DNA of 64,000 bases from BP-464 sp045805505 (lineage in GTDB: Bacteria > Actinomycetota > Thermoleophilia > Solirubrobacterales > Solirubrobacteraceae). The notes beneath the pieces are model-generated. The model saw nothing but the letters and a program-made list of their open reading frames with translations. It did no database searches and was not told where the DNA came from. Below are positions 1-7,317 of the stretch, one piece after another. The translations under genes and the position numbers were made by a program. The stretch covers positions 16,756 to 80,755 of the forward strand of contig JBJMLA010000121.1 in assembly GCA_045805505.1 (NCBI GenBank), written 5' to 3'. The stretch's first letter is position 1, and each line of letters begins with the position of its first letter.

Positions 1-14
1 CCCGGCCGCGGGCG

Positions 15-20
15 TACGGT
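15..20 (+). promoter_or_regulatory. -10 hexamer of a likely leaderless promoter
   Basis: TACGGT lies 6 nt before the ATG at 27, and no Shine-Dalgarno sequence fits between them. Transcription from it would begin at or next to the start codon. The -35 region is cut by the window edge. Confidence 0.5.
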
Positions 21-26
21 CGGCCG

Positions 27-1382
27 ATGCTCCGCGCAGCCACCGGCGCGCTGGTTCTTCTCGCGCTTGCCGCACCGGCGGCGAGCGCGAAGAAGTGCAA
101 CGGCGAACAGGTCACGATCTCGTTCCAGGACGTCAAGGGGCACGACATCGTCGGGACCCCCGGGCGCGACGTCATCGAGGGCGGACCGAAGTCGGAGCGG
201 ATCAGCGGCGGAGCCGGTGACGACGTGATCTGCGGCGGCGGCGATGACGACATCATCGACGGCGGCCCCGGGCGCGACGAGCTGTTCGGCGAGGACGGGA
301 GCGACATCTTCCCCGGCCTCGATGTCGCCCAGGACGTCGTGACGGGCGGCGCCGATGCGCGCGTCTACAAGGACGTCGTCTCGTTCGCGAGGTCGCCGGT
401 GGGCGTGCGCGTCAGCCTGCGCGACAGGCTGGTCATCGCCGACGGCTCGAGCATCCGCGGCGGGCTCCACGGGATCGAGAAGGTGGTCGGCTCGGATCAC
501 GACGACCATCTCATCGGCGACGCCGGAAGCAACAGCTTCGACGGACACGGAGGCAACGACGTGCTCGACGGCCGGGGCGGCAACGACCAACTTCGTGGGG
601 GCGAGGGCGCGGACCGGGTGACGTACGCCTGGGGAGACGAAGCCATCGACGTCCGGCTCGCCGACGCGGAGGAGACCGGCACCGTCGCGATGGGCAGGGG
701 CGGCGACATCGACGTCGACGATGTCGACGGCGTCGAGATCGTCGTCGGAACCAGGTTCGACGACCGCATCCGTGGCTCTGACGCGGACGAGCAGCTCATC
801 GGCGGGCCCGGCGACGATGTCGTCAAGGGGCTCGGCGGCCACGACACGCTCGAGGGCGGGCCGGGTGACGACATCCTGTTTCCCGGTGCGGGCGACGACA
901 CCGCCGACGGCGGGGCCAACGGCCCGGTGACCAGCGCGGGGGCGCACGGCGATCTCGTCTCCTACCAGGGCGACAAGGCCAGGATCGGGGGCGCGTCGTC
1001 GTTCGACTTCGAAGCCTACCTCGTGCCGAGCCCGTTCTTCCACGATCCGCCGCAGGCCTCCGGCGTCGGGGACGACGCGTTGATCGGCATCGAGAGCATC
1101 CGTGCGCCCGAGCACGCCATGAGCTACCTCGAGGGCGACGCGGGGCCGAACGTGCTCATCGGCGGCGCGAAGATCGACTCCATCGAGGGCGGGGCCGGCA
1201 ACGACCTGCTCTACGGGCTGGGCAGCAACGACAACCTGACCGGCGGCGCCGGCGACGACTACCTCGACGGCGGCGGGCCCAACGGGAAGGGGGAGGCCGA
1301 CAAGCTCGACGGGAGCGCGGGCGACGACACGTGCCTCAACGCGCTCGACGACTTCATGACGTCCTGCGAGGCGACCGGATAG
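27..1382 (+). CDS. Exported RTX-like calcium-binding repeat protein
   Basis: This 451-residue protein has a Sec signal peptide at residues 1-21 (hydrophobic core, cut after ASA). It then carries blocks of hemolysin-type nonapeptides of GGxGxDxxx form near residues 40-90, 155-200, 245-295 and 370-435. In the family such turns bind calcium and fold into a parallel beta-roll. No type I secretion ATPase or membrane-fusion partner is nearby and the protein has its own signal peptide, so export through Sec is more likely than RTX-style secretion. No enzymatic domain is visible. The tail carries two cysteines (DDTC and SCEATG), a feature shared with the other repeat proteins in this window. It is probably a cell-surface or secreted structural protein; its partner is unknown. 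Confidence 0.8.
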   Translation: MLRAATGALVLLALAAPAASAKKCNGEQVTISFQDVKGHDIVGTPGRDVIEGGPKSERISGGAGDDVICGGGDDDIIDGGPGRDELFGEDGSDIFPGLDVAQDVVTGGADARVYKDVVSFARSPVGVRVSLRDRLVIADGSSIRGGLHGIEKVVGSDHDDHLIGDAGSNSFDGHGGNDVLDGRGGNDQLRGGEGADRVTYAWGDEAIDVRLADAEETGTVAMGRGGDIDVDDVDGVEIVVGTRFDDRIRGSDADEQLIGGPGDDVVKGLGGHDTLEGGPGDDILFPGAGDDTADGGANGPVTSAGAHGDLVSYQGDKARIGGASSFDFEAYLVPSPFFHDPPQASGVGDDALIGIESIRAPEHAMSYLEGDAGPNVLIGGAKIDSIEGGAGNDLLYGLGSNDNLTGGAGDDYLDGGGPNGKGEADKLDGSAGDDTCLNALDDFMTSCEATG

Positions 1383-1607
1383 CTACCGGTTCTCGGGCCG
1401 CCGGTCCTCGGAGGCCTCGTCGCGCTCCTCGTGGGCGCCGACCGGGTCCTCGCCGCCGGCCTGGTCGTCGGTCTGATCCCAGTCGCCGACCAGCTCCTCG
1501 GCCGTCGAGGCGTCCTTCGCCTCGCCGATGCTGCCCTCCAGCTTGTCGATGCGCTCGTCGAGCTCGTCGATGTCGCGCTCGATGGACTGCTCGGGATCGG
1601 TCTCCAT
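1383..1607 (-). CDS. Small acidic coiled-coil protein
   Basis: A 74-residue protein, starting METDPEQS, very rich in Asp and Glu with a heptad-like stretch (IDELDERIDKLEGSI) near residues 12-26 that should form a short coiled coil. The C-terminal half is disordered and charged. The start is chosen because GGAAGG (plus-strand 1616-1621) gives a Shine-Dalgarno at 8 nt spacing, unusual here. It begins 31 nt from purH on the opposite strand and ends against the stop of the RTX gene. No family recognised; function unknown. Confidence 0.6.
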   Translation of the reverse strand: METDPEQSIERDIDELDERIDKLEGSIGEAKDASTAEELVGDWDQTDDQAGGEDPVGAHEERDEASEDRRPENR

Positions 1608-1638
1608 GGGTGCAACCTTCCCCTCTGCCCGGCCGAAT

Positions 1639-3225
1639 ATGCTCGCAGGCATCGCTGAGCACGCAGTCACCGAGCCCGGAGAGGTCCGCGTCCGCCGCGC
1701 CCTGATCTCCGTTTCCGACAAGCGCGGGGTCGTCGACTTCGCCAAGGGGCTCGCCGAGCTGGGGATCGAGCTGATCTCCACCGGCGGCACCGCGCAGGCA
1801 CTGCGCGAGGCGGGGCTGGAGGTCTGGGCCATCGAGGACTTCACCGGCTTCCCCGAGATCATGGACGGCCGCGTCAAGACGCTGCACCCCAAGCTCTACG
1901 CGGGGCTGCTCGCGGTGCGGTCGAACCCCGAGCACCTCGAGCAGGCCAACCAGCACGGCGTCGAGATGGTCGACCTGGTCTGCGTGAACCTCTACCCGTT
2001 CGAGCGCACCGCCGCCAAGCGCGGGGTCGAGGACGCCGAGGTCATCGAGAACATCGACATCGGCGGGCCGACGATGATCCGCGCGGCCGCCAAGAACCAC
2101 GCCTACACGGCGGTGGTGGTCAGCCCGGAGAGCTACGACGCGGTCCTCGAGGAGCTGCGCGCCTCCGACAGCCATCTGTCGATGCCCACGCGCGAGCATC
2201 TCGCGGGCGACGCGTTCGCGCTGACCGCCCGCTACGACACCGCGATCGCCCGCTGGTTCGCCGAGAAGAACGAGGACTTCCCGCCGCTGCTCGTCCGCGC
2301 GTTCGAGAAGGTCGTCGACCTGCCCTACGGCGAGAACCCGCACCAGCGCGCCGCCTACTACCAGCAGGTCGGCGCGCGGATGCACGTGCTGTCGATGGTC
2401 CGCCAGCACCACGGCAAGCAGCTGTCGTTCAACAACCTGCTCGATCTCGACTCGGCGCGCGCGATGGCCGAGGAGTTCGAGGTCCCGTCCTGCGCGATCG
2501 TCAAGCACAACAACCCGTGCGGGGTGGCGCTGGGGCGCACGCCGCTCGAGGCCTACCAGCGCGCGTTCGCCTGCGACCCGGTCAGCGCGTTCGGCGGCGT
2601 CCTCGCGTTCAACCGGCCGATCGACAAGGAGTTGGCCGAGGCGCTCTCCAAGCAGTTCATCGAGGTGCTCTTCGCGCCGGGCTATGACGACGACGCGTTG
2701 GCGGTCCTGACCGAGAAGCCCAACATCCGGATCCTGCAGAACGACGAGCGGCGCCTGCCCGCCACGGCGGAGCCCGAGATCAAGCAGGTCTCCGGCGGTC
2801 TGCTCGTCCAGGACCGCGACCAGACGACCGAGGAGCGCGCGGCGATGGAGGTGGCGACCAAGCGGGCGCCGACCGATCAGGAGTGGAGCGACATGCTCTT
2901 CGGCTGGCGGATCTCCAAGCACGTGAAGTCCAACGCGATCGTGCTGACCAAGGAGCTCGCCACGGTCGGGATCGGCGCGGGGCAGATGAGCCGCGTGGAC
3001 TCGGTCCGGCTGTCGGTCGAGAAGTCCCAGGGCGATCTGCAGGGCGCGGCGCTGGCCTCCGACGCGTTCTTCCCGTTCGCCGACGGGCCCGAGCTGGCCA
3101 TCGAGGCCGGGATCACCGCGGTCATCCAGCCCGGCGGCTCGGTGCGCGACGACGAGGTCATCGCGGCGGCCGACGAGGCCGGCATCGCGATGGTCCTCAC
3201 CCGGCGGCGCCACTTCCGGCATTGA
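1639..3225 (+). CDS. purH: Bifunctional AICAR formyltransferase / IMP cyclohydrolase
   Basis: PurH catalyses the last two steps of purine synthesis: formyl transfer from 10-formyl-THF to AICAR, then ring closure to IMP. The 528-residue protein has the usual length. The N-terminal MGS-like cyclohydrolase domain (about residues 14-165) shows ISVSDKRG and STGGTAQALREAG. The transformylase domain follows, with YGENPHQRAAYY, FNNLLDLDSA, KHNNPCGVALG and SAFGGVLAFNRPID. The C-terminal QPGGSVRDDEVI and the final HFRH are typical. ATG 1639 is the only sensible start, because upstream codons read as low-complexity sequence. The stop TGA overlaps the TTG start of the Rid gene, so the two are translationally coupled. 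Confidence 0.97.
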   Translation: MLAGIAEHAVTEPGEVRVRRALISVSDKRGVVDFAKGLAELGIELISTGGTAQALREAGLEVWAIEDFTGFPEIMDGRVKTLHPKLYAGLLAVRSNPEHLEQANQHGVEMVDLVCVNLYPFERTAAKRGVEDAEVIENIDIGGPTMIRAAAKNHAYTAVVVSPESYDAVLEELRASDSHLSMPTREHLAGDAFALTARYDTAIARWFAEKNEDFPPLLVRAFEKVVDLPYGENPHQRAAYYQQVGARMHVLSMVRQHHGKQLSFNNLLDLDSARAMAEEFEVPSCAIVKHNNPCGVALGRTPLEAYQRAFACDPVSAFGGVLAFNRPIDKELAEALSKQFIEVLFAPGYDDDALAVLTEKPNIRILQNDERRLPATAEPEIKQVSGGLLVQDRDQTTEERAAMEVATKRAPTDQEWSDMLFGWRISKHVKSNAIVLTKELATVGIGAGQMSRVDSVRLSVEKSQGDLQGAALASDAFFPFADGPELAIEAGITAVIQPGGSVRDDEVIAAADEAGIAMVLTRRRHFRH

Positions 3226-3605
3226 GCATCGAGCGCTTCTCCTCGGGTGGTCCGTGGGAGAAGGCGGTCGGCTACAGCCGCGCGGTCCGGGCCGGCAACC
3301 TCGTCTTCGTCGCGGGCTGCACGGGCGTGGGGGAGGACGGGGAGGTCGTCCCTGGCGGCGCCTACGAGCAGGCCGCCCAGGCCTGCCGCAACGTGGCGGC
3401 GGCGCTCGAGCTGGCCGGCGCCGGGGTCGCCGACGTGGTGCAGACGCGGATGTACGTCACCGACATCGCCCAATGGGAGGCCGTCGGCCGCGCGCACGCC
3501 GAGGTCTTCGGTGCGGCGCCGCCGGTGTCGGCCATGGTGCAGGTCTCCGGGTTCATCAGCCCGGCGATGGTCGTCGAGATCGAGGCCACCGCGTTCGTTG
3601 TCTAA
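3222..3605 (+). CDS. RidA/YjgF/YER057c family protein
   Basis: A 127-residue single-domain Rid protein. Archetypal RidA hydrolyses reactive 2-aminoacrylate and related enamines. Family features are GNLVFVAGCTG, a conserved AAALELAGAGVADVVQTRMYVTDI stretch (read as two adjoining blocks), and a C-terminal MVVEIEATAFV. The Arg that archetypal RidA enzymes place just after the 'PAR' turn is missing (here PPVSAMV), so this belongs to a non-archetypal Rid subgroup and deaminase activity should not be assumed. The TTG start overlaps the purH TGA (TTGA), which implies coupled translation. Frame continuity and the alignment of SIERFSSGGPWE with Rid N-termini support this start. Confidence 0.85.
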   Translation: MSIERFSSGGPWEKAVGYSRAVRAGNLVFVAGCTGVGEDGEVVPGGAYEQAAQACRNVAAALELAGAGVADVVQTRMYVTDIAQWEAVGRAHAEVFGAAPPVSAMVQVSGFISPAMVVEIEATAFVV

Positions 3606-3628
3606 CACCCTGGTCGAACAAACGTTGA

Positions 3629-3646
3629 TCGTGCGGATGCGCACGA
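3629..3646 (+). terminator. Short hairpin after the Rid gene
   Basis: TCGTGCG and CGCACGA form a 7-bp stem with a GATG loop, 24 nt after the stop. There is no U-run, so terminator function is inferred only from position. Confidence 0.35.
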
Positions 3647-3685
3647 CCCCCGGTGGGTAACGATGCAGGCGGGGACATGATGCAT

Positions 3686-3729
3686 CGCCCCCGTCCAAGC
3701 TTGTAGGGCCAAGCGCTTGGACGGGGGCG
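3686..3729. repeat. 44-nt perfect inverted repeat (cruciform or terminator)
   Basis: A perfect 15-bp inverted repeat (3686-3700 with 3715-3729) encloses a 14-nt loop that can itself pair CTTG with CAAG. A TTT follows on the plus strand. It lies in the 227-bp gap between the Rid gene and the helicase and is probably a strong terminator. Its 44-nt size matches the hairpins at 21596, 21649 and 50304. Confidence 0.6.
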
Positions 3730-3832
3730 TTTGCACGTCTGGGGCGCTTTGCAGGGGTTTCCGAATCCTTCCGGGAGCCTTGGCACACTGCCCGCTCCCG
3801 ATGGTCCTCCGGTCCCCCCGCCAGCCCACGCA

Positions 3833-5413
3833 GTGACGACCCTTCGCGGCTGGCAGGTCGAGGCGCTCGCGCGCATGGAGTCCTGGCAGGACGGTCCGTT
3901 CCTGCTCAACGCCGCCCCCGGGGCGGGCAAGACGATCCCGTCGATCACGCTGGCCAAGCGGCTGCTGGCGGCGGGGGAGATCAACCGGGTCGCCGTCGTC
4001 TGCCCGACCAGCCCGCTGACGCGGCAGTGGGCCCAGGCCGCCGGCCGACTCGGTCTTCACCTCCAGCCCGACGCGCCGGACCTGCAGCCGCCGCGCGACT
4101 TCCAGGGCGTAGCGGTCACCTACGCGCGGGTCGCTGCATCGATGGCCGCCTTCGCCCGGACCTGCGGCCCGGGCACGCTGGTCATCGCCGACGAGGTCCA
4201 CCACCTCGGCGACGAGCTGGCCTGGGGCACGGCGTTCGCCGCGGCCTTCGCCAAGGCCCGGCGCCGCCTGCTGCTGTCCGGCACGCCGTTTCGCTCGGAC
4301 GCGACGCCGATCCCCGGGGTCGACTACGGCCGCGACGGTGTCGCCCGCCCGGACTTCACCTACGGCTACGACGACGCGGTGCGTGACGGCATCTGCCGGC
4401 CCGTGACCTTCATCCCGTTCGACGGGACCCTCTCGTGGCAGAGCGGCGACGACGTCATCGAAGCGGGCTTCAACGACGTGCTGGCCGGCCGCGAGTCCTC
4501 ACGGCGCTACCGGACCGCGATCTCGGTCGAGCTCGAGAACGGCCTGCCGCGGATCCTGCGCGAGGCGCACGCCCGGCTCGACCGGCTGCGCAAGGAGGGT
4601 GGGCACCGCGACGCAGGCGGCCTCGTCATCGCCGCCGACTCCGAGCACGCCGCCCAGGTGGCCAAGGTGCTGCGCGAGATCTCGGGCGAGGGTCCGACGG
4701 TCGTCATGCACACCGACCCGCGCGCGCACGCCAAGCTCGAGGAGTTCCGCAAGAGCACCAAGCGCTGGATCGTCGCCGTCAACATGGTCTCCGAGGGCGT
4801 CGACATCCCGCGCCTGCGCGTCGGCGTCTACGCGACCGCGGCCAAGACGCCGCTGATCTTCCGCCAGATCGTCGGGCGCTTCGTGCGCGTCATCCCGAAG
4901 CGGCCGGTGGAGGAGAGCTGGCTGTACCTGCCGGGCGACCCGGTGCTGCAGGGGCACGCCGCCGATGTCGAGCGCGAGCTGCTGCACGTCCTTTCGCCCG
5001 TCGAGGGTGCCGAGGGACTGCTCGACGAGCCGCCGGAGCGCACCGAGACCGAGCCGTCCGAGACCCCGCACTTCGTGCCGCTGTCGGCCGACGTCGCGCC
5101 GCAGATGGCGCTGTTCGGCGGCGGGCCGCCCGCGCCGGCGCCCCCGCCCCGCGTGGCGCCCGCCGTCTCGGAGCCGGCGGTGGCCGAGCCGGCCGTCTCG
5201 GCGTTCGAGCGCCGCAAGCGCCTGCGCGAGGACCGGCGCCGCCTGGTGTCCGACCTCGGCCGCAAGCAGCGCCGCCCGCCGGCCGAGATCAACGCGTGGC
5301 TCAACGACAAGGTCGGGGTGCCGCGGGTGCAGGACGCGACGATCGAGCAGCTTGAGCGGTCGATCGACCTGCTGTTCGCCGAGCTGCGGCCGGCTAGCGC
5401 TGGGCGGCGATAG
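3833..5413 (+). CDS. SF2 DEAD/DEAH-box helicase
   Basis: A 526-residue superfamily 2 helicase, ATP-driven on DNA or RNA. It begins with a Q-motif-like LRGWQVEAL, then motif I APGAGKT (about residues 28-34), motif II DEVHH (about 121), motif III LSGTPF, a second RecA domain with an SEGVDIPR-type motif V, and motif VI RQIVGRFVRV. A Pro/Ala-rich linker and a basic helical C-terminus (RRKRLREDRRR) follow. A TTG at 3731 would extend the frame, but the added 34 residues are low-complexity and overlap the hairpin's right flank; GTG 3833 is preferred. The 3' end overlaps the convergent sulfotransferase by 20 nt. The substrate is unknown; the layout resembles RadD/XPB-like restriction or repair helicases. 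Confidence 0.8.
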   Translation: MTTLRGWQVEALARMESWQDGPFLLNAAPGAGKTIPSITLAKRLLAAGEINRVAVVCPTSPLTRQWAQAAGRLGLHLQPDAPDLQPPRDFQGVAVTYARVAASMAAFARTCGPGTLVIADEVHHLGDELAWGTAFAAAFAKARRRLLLSGTPFRSDATPIPGVDYGRDGVARPDFTYGYDDAVRDGICRPVTFIPFDGTLSWQSGDDVIEAGFNDVLAGRESSRRYRTAISVELENGLPRILREAHARLDRLRKEGGHRDAGGLVIAADSEHAAQVAKVLREISGEGPTVVMHTDPRAHAKLEEFRKSTKRWIVAVNMVSEGVDIPRLRVGVYATAAKTPLIFRQIVGRFVRVIPKRPVEESWLYLPGDPVLQGHAADVERELLHVLSPVEGAEGLLDEPPERTETEPSETPHFVPLSADVAPQMALFGGGPPAPAPPPRVAPAVSEPAVAEPAVSAFERRKRLREDRRRLVSDLGRKQRRPPAEINAWLNDKVGVPRVQDATIEQLERSIDLLFAELRPASAGRR

Positions 5414-6482
5414 GCCGCCACAGCGTCTTGAGCCGGTTGCGGCGCTCCTCCTGCTTGCGCCGCTCCCACTTGGCGGCGCGGCGCGCGCGCTGACGCTCGA
5501 GCTCGCGGAGGTCCTTCTTGCGCGGCTCCGCCTCGACGTCGACGGGCTGGTAGCCGAGCCGCGCGAAGTGCTCGGCGCCGACCTGCTGGACGAAGGCCAG
5601 CTGCGCGGGCTTCATCCGCGCGCGCCAGTTGTCGATCGGCGTCGTGTCGATCTCGTCGTTGAGCCGGTCATGCCAGCCCTCGCGGAACGAGCCACGGCGC
5701 TTTCCGGTGACCATCCGGGCGACGGTCTCCTCGTCGGCGCTCAGCGTCGCCCACTCGCAGACCTTGCGGATCTCCCCCAGCGGGTCGCGCACCAGATCCT
5801 CGAAGCGGACGTCGATGAGCTGATCGGGCCGGAGCTTCGGCGCGAAGGCGTCGACGCGCTGAATGGAGGTCTCCCATGTCGCAAAGGAGGACGCCAGCTC
5901 CGTGCCCGGTTTGTCCCAGCCGAGCGGCAGCTGTGAGGCCACGGCGCCGCGCGGGTCGCGCACCAGGTTGACGAACTGCGCGTCGGGATAGAGCTCGAAC
6001 ATCAGCTCGATGAACCCGGCGTAGCCCGGCCGCTTGTCGCCCCAGCGGGCCTTGCCGTGGCGGTCGGCGTACATCTGAAAGATCGCGTCGAACATCGAGC
6101 CGAGCGACGTCCCGCCGTCGACCATCCGCTGCACCGCCTCGTCGCGCGGCGTCCCGCCCTGGACGCGCTTCTGCCCGCGACCCTCGCCGTCGAACAGCCA
6201 CTCGGCCAGCTTGCGCCGGTTGGCCTCCTTCTTCAGGTTCCCCCAGTCGGCGCGATGGCGCACGATCCAGAAGATGAAGTTCGTCTCGCCGACCACGGCG
6301 AGGTCCGGGTGGTTGTCGAGGATGCCCCGCAGCAGCGTCGTCCCGGACCGCGGACAGGCCCCGATGAGGACCGGGCGCTTCGGCCGGCCGGCGTACTTCG
6401 ACGGGCCTCGCTGCAGCCACTCCTCGTCCCGCGGCCGCCACGGATCGATGATCGTGTCGAACGTTTCTGCAGCGGCGGCCAT
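5394..6482 (-). CDS. PAPS-dependent sulfotransferase family protein
   Basis: A 362-residue protein of the Sulfotransfer_1/3 type, which transfers sulfate from 3'-phosphoadenylyl sulfate to a hydroxyl or amine. The PAPS 5'-phosphosulfate loop CPRSGTT is at residues 43-49, followed by a helix that continues LLRGILDNHP. VNLVRDPRGAVAS is the 3'-phosphate-binding region. The C-terminal 45 residues are very basic and helical (ELERQRARRAAKWERRKQEERR split over the tail), unusual for the family and perhaps membrane- or nucleic-acid-binding. The acceptor is unknown; similar actinobacterial genes act on glycolipids or exopolysaccharides. The start is supported by a leaderless-type -10 just upstream. 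Confidence 0.8.
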   Translation of the reverse strand: MAAAAETFDTIIDPWRPRDEEWLQRGPSKYAGRPKRPVLIGACPRSGTTLLRGILDNHPDLAVVGETNFIFWIVRHRADWGNLKKEANRRKLAEWLFDGEGRGQKRVQGGTPRDEAVQRMVDGGTSLGSMFDAIFQMYADRHGKARWGDKRPGYAGFIELMFELYPDAQFVNLVRDPRGAVASQLPLGWDKPGTELASSFATWETSIQRVDAFAPKLRPDQLIDVRFEDLVRDPLGEIRKVCEWATLSADEETVARMVTGKRRGSFREGWHDRLNDEIDTTPIDNWRARMKPAQLAFVQQVGAEHFARLGYQPVDVEAEPRKKDLRELERQRARRAAKWERRKQEERRNRLKTLWRPIAAQR

Positions 6483-6491
6483 CGCGCTGCG

Positions 6492-6497
6492 AGTCTA
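6492..6497 (-). promoter_or_regulatory. -10 hexamer of a likely leaderless promoter (sulfotransferase)
   Basis: On the minus strand TAGACT lies 9 nt before the ATG at 6482. No ribosome-binding site is visible between them. Confidence 0.5.
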
Positions 6498-6505
6498 GTT
6501 GCGGG

Positions 6506-6868
6506 TCACGGCGCAAACCTCGCTCCGGGCGGCGGCGAGGGGACGAGACCGGCCTCGACTTCCCCGTGGCAGTTCGCGCAGAGCAGGACGCACTTGAGCG
6601 CTTCCGCCCGGTAGGTGGCGAGGGCCTTTCCGGAACCCATCGTCATGCCGAACGACTTCGCGGCGGGTTCGACGTGATGGAAGTGCAGGTTCCACGCGCA
6701 GCGCGCGTAGCCACAGATCGCGCAGCACCCTCCCGCCTCGTCGAGCAGGATCTGCCTGACGCGCCGGTGCCGCCGCGTGACCGCCTCCCCGACGCATCTC
6801 GGGCACCGCCAGCGTTGCCCGTAGCGGCCGAGAACGACCTTGCCGTGCCTGCCGCACACGCCCTCCAT
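6506..6868 (-). CDS. Small HNH endonuclease with zinc knuckles
   Basis: A 120-residue stand-alone HNH-type nuclease. Cys pairs CPRC (22-25) and CAIC (49-52) and the terminal CANCH (97-101) form zinc sites. HFHHVEP (62-68) carries the metal-binding His of the beta-beta-alpha-metal nuclease fold. The gene sits 47 nt upstream of tRNA-Glu and 120 nt from an intron-containing tRNA-Lys, on the opposite strand. Stand-alone HNH genes beside group I introns can be homing endonucleases, but this sub-family is also common as an isolated gene in actinobacteria, so linkage to the intron is inference. A CAGCCT hexamer lies 9 nt before the start. Confidence 0.75.
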   Translation of the reverse strand: MEGVCGRHGKVVLGRYGQRWRCPRCVGEAVTRRHRRVRQILLDEAGGCCAICGYARCAWNLHFHHVEPAAKSFGMTMGSGKALATYRAEALKCVLLCANCHGEVEAGLVPSPPPGARFAP

Positions 6869-6899
6869 GTCCCGGAGAGGCTGGCAAAGGGATCGCTCC

Positions 6900-6905
6900 T
6901 AAACT
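6900..6905 (+). promoter_or_regulatory. -10 hexamer for the tRNA-Glu/tRNA-Lys unit
   Basis: TAAACT lies 10 nt before the mature tRNA-Glu 5' end and is the most AT-rich hexamer in the gap. No convincing -35 at 16-18 bp spacing was found. Confidence 0.5.
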
Positions 6906-6915
6906 GTGCCGCTCC

Positions 6916-6987
6916 GCCCCCGTGGTGTACCGGTTAGCACGCAAGCCTTTCACGCTTGAAGAACGAGTTCGATTCTCGTCGGGGGTA
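6916..6987 (+). tRNA. tRNA-Glu (anticodon UUC)
   Basis: The acceptor stem is GCCCCCG paired with CGGGGGT (G-U at 1:72) with discriminator A at 6987. The anticodon loop CTTTCAC gives UUC. The T-arm CGAGTTCGATTCTCG is intact. CCA is not encoded. Only one nucleotide separates it from tRNA-Lys, so the two are cotranscribed. Confidence 0.95.
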
Positions 6988-6988
6988 T

Positions 6989-7317
6989 GGGTCGCTAGCT
7001 CAATTGGTAGAGCAACGGACTTCAACAGAAAAGGAGCGCCAGTAGGGAAACCGCTGGTCAGTCGGCGGCTGTTTGCTGGAACCCCCTGAGAGCCCGAGGT
7101 ACCAGCGCGAAGTGCGCGGTGAAAATCCGAGGGATTGGGCGATCAGCAGGCAACCCGTGAAGCAACGGAGAGCCCTCAGAGGCCATACGCCGCCCGCCCT
7201 AACGTCGAGTCGAGGGCGAAGAGATGGTCCAGACCGCAAGCCCCGCAGAGGGTGGCCGGTGAAAGCCGGTGCGGCAGGTTAATCCGCAGGTTCCGGGTTC
7301 GAGTCCCGGGCGACCCA
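6989..7317 (+). tRNA. tRNA-Lys (anticodon UUU) interrupted by a group I intron
   Basis: The exons are 6989-7022 and 7279-7317 and give a 73-nt tRNA after splicing. The acceptor stem is GGGTCGC / GCGACCC with discriminator A. The D-arm is TAGCTCAATTGGTAGAGCA and the T-arm is CCGGG TTCGAGT CCCGG. Joining ..GGACTT to TTAATCC.. makes the loop CUUUUAA, anticodon UUU. The acceptor sequence and A73 fit lysine and exclude asparagine (normally G73). CCA is not encoded. The intron interrupts the anticodon between positions 34 and 35. The stop codon of the convergent SDR gene abuts the tRNA 3' end. Confidence 0.9.
7023..7278 (+). ncRNA. Group I self-splicing intron in the tRNA-Lys anticodon loop
   Basis: 256 nt. 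The 5' site follows a U and the intron ends with a G, as group I splicing requires. P1 can form between exon CTT and GAG at 7034-7036, placing a U-G wobble at the splice site. The P-element GGGAAACC is at 7045-7052. P7 is GGCCAT (7181-7186) with ATGGTC (7224-7229), inside R- and S-like contexts (CAGAGGCCATACG and AAGAGATGGTCC). P8 is CGCCCT/AGGGCG (7195-7200, 7213-7218). P9 is CCGGT-GAAA-GCCGG (7256-7269), a GNRA tetraloop. From memory, the P8-P7 segment closely matches the Anabaena tRNA-Leu(UAA) intron, so subgroup IC3 is likely. No homing endonuclease is encoded inside. Confidence 0.88.

Noticed and set aside
3731..3832. TTG start for the helicase
   Set aside because: It would add 34 Pro/Gly-rich residues and begin at the edge of the 44-nt hairpin; GTG 3833 matches the helicase N-terminus.
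7000..7282. Open frames inside the tRNA-Lys insert
   Set aside because: They are short, overlap intron stems and encode nothing recognisable; the RNA structure explains the sequence.
6989..7317. Two broken tRNA half-genes or a tRNA-Asn
   Set aside because: Both halves fit one tRNA exactly, and A73 and the acceptor stem fit Lys; the insert has group I core elements.
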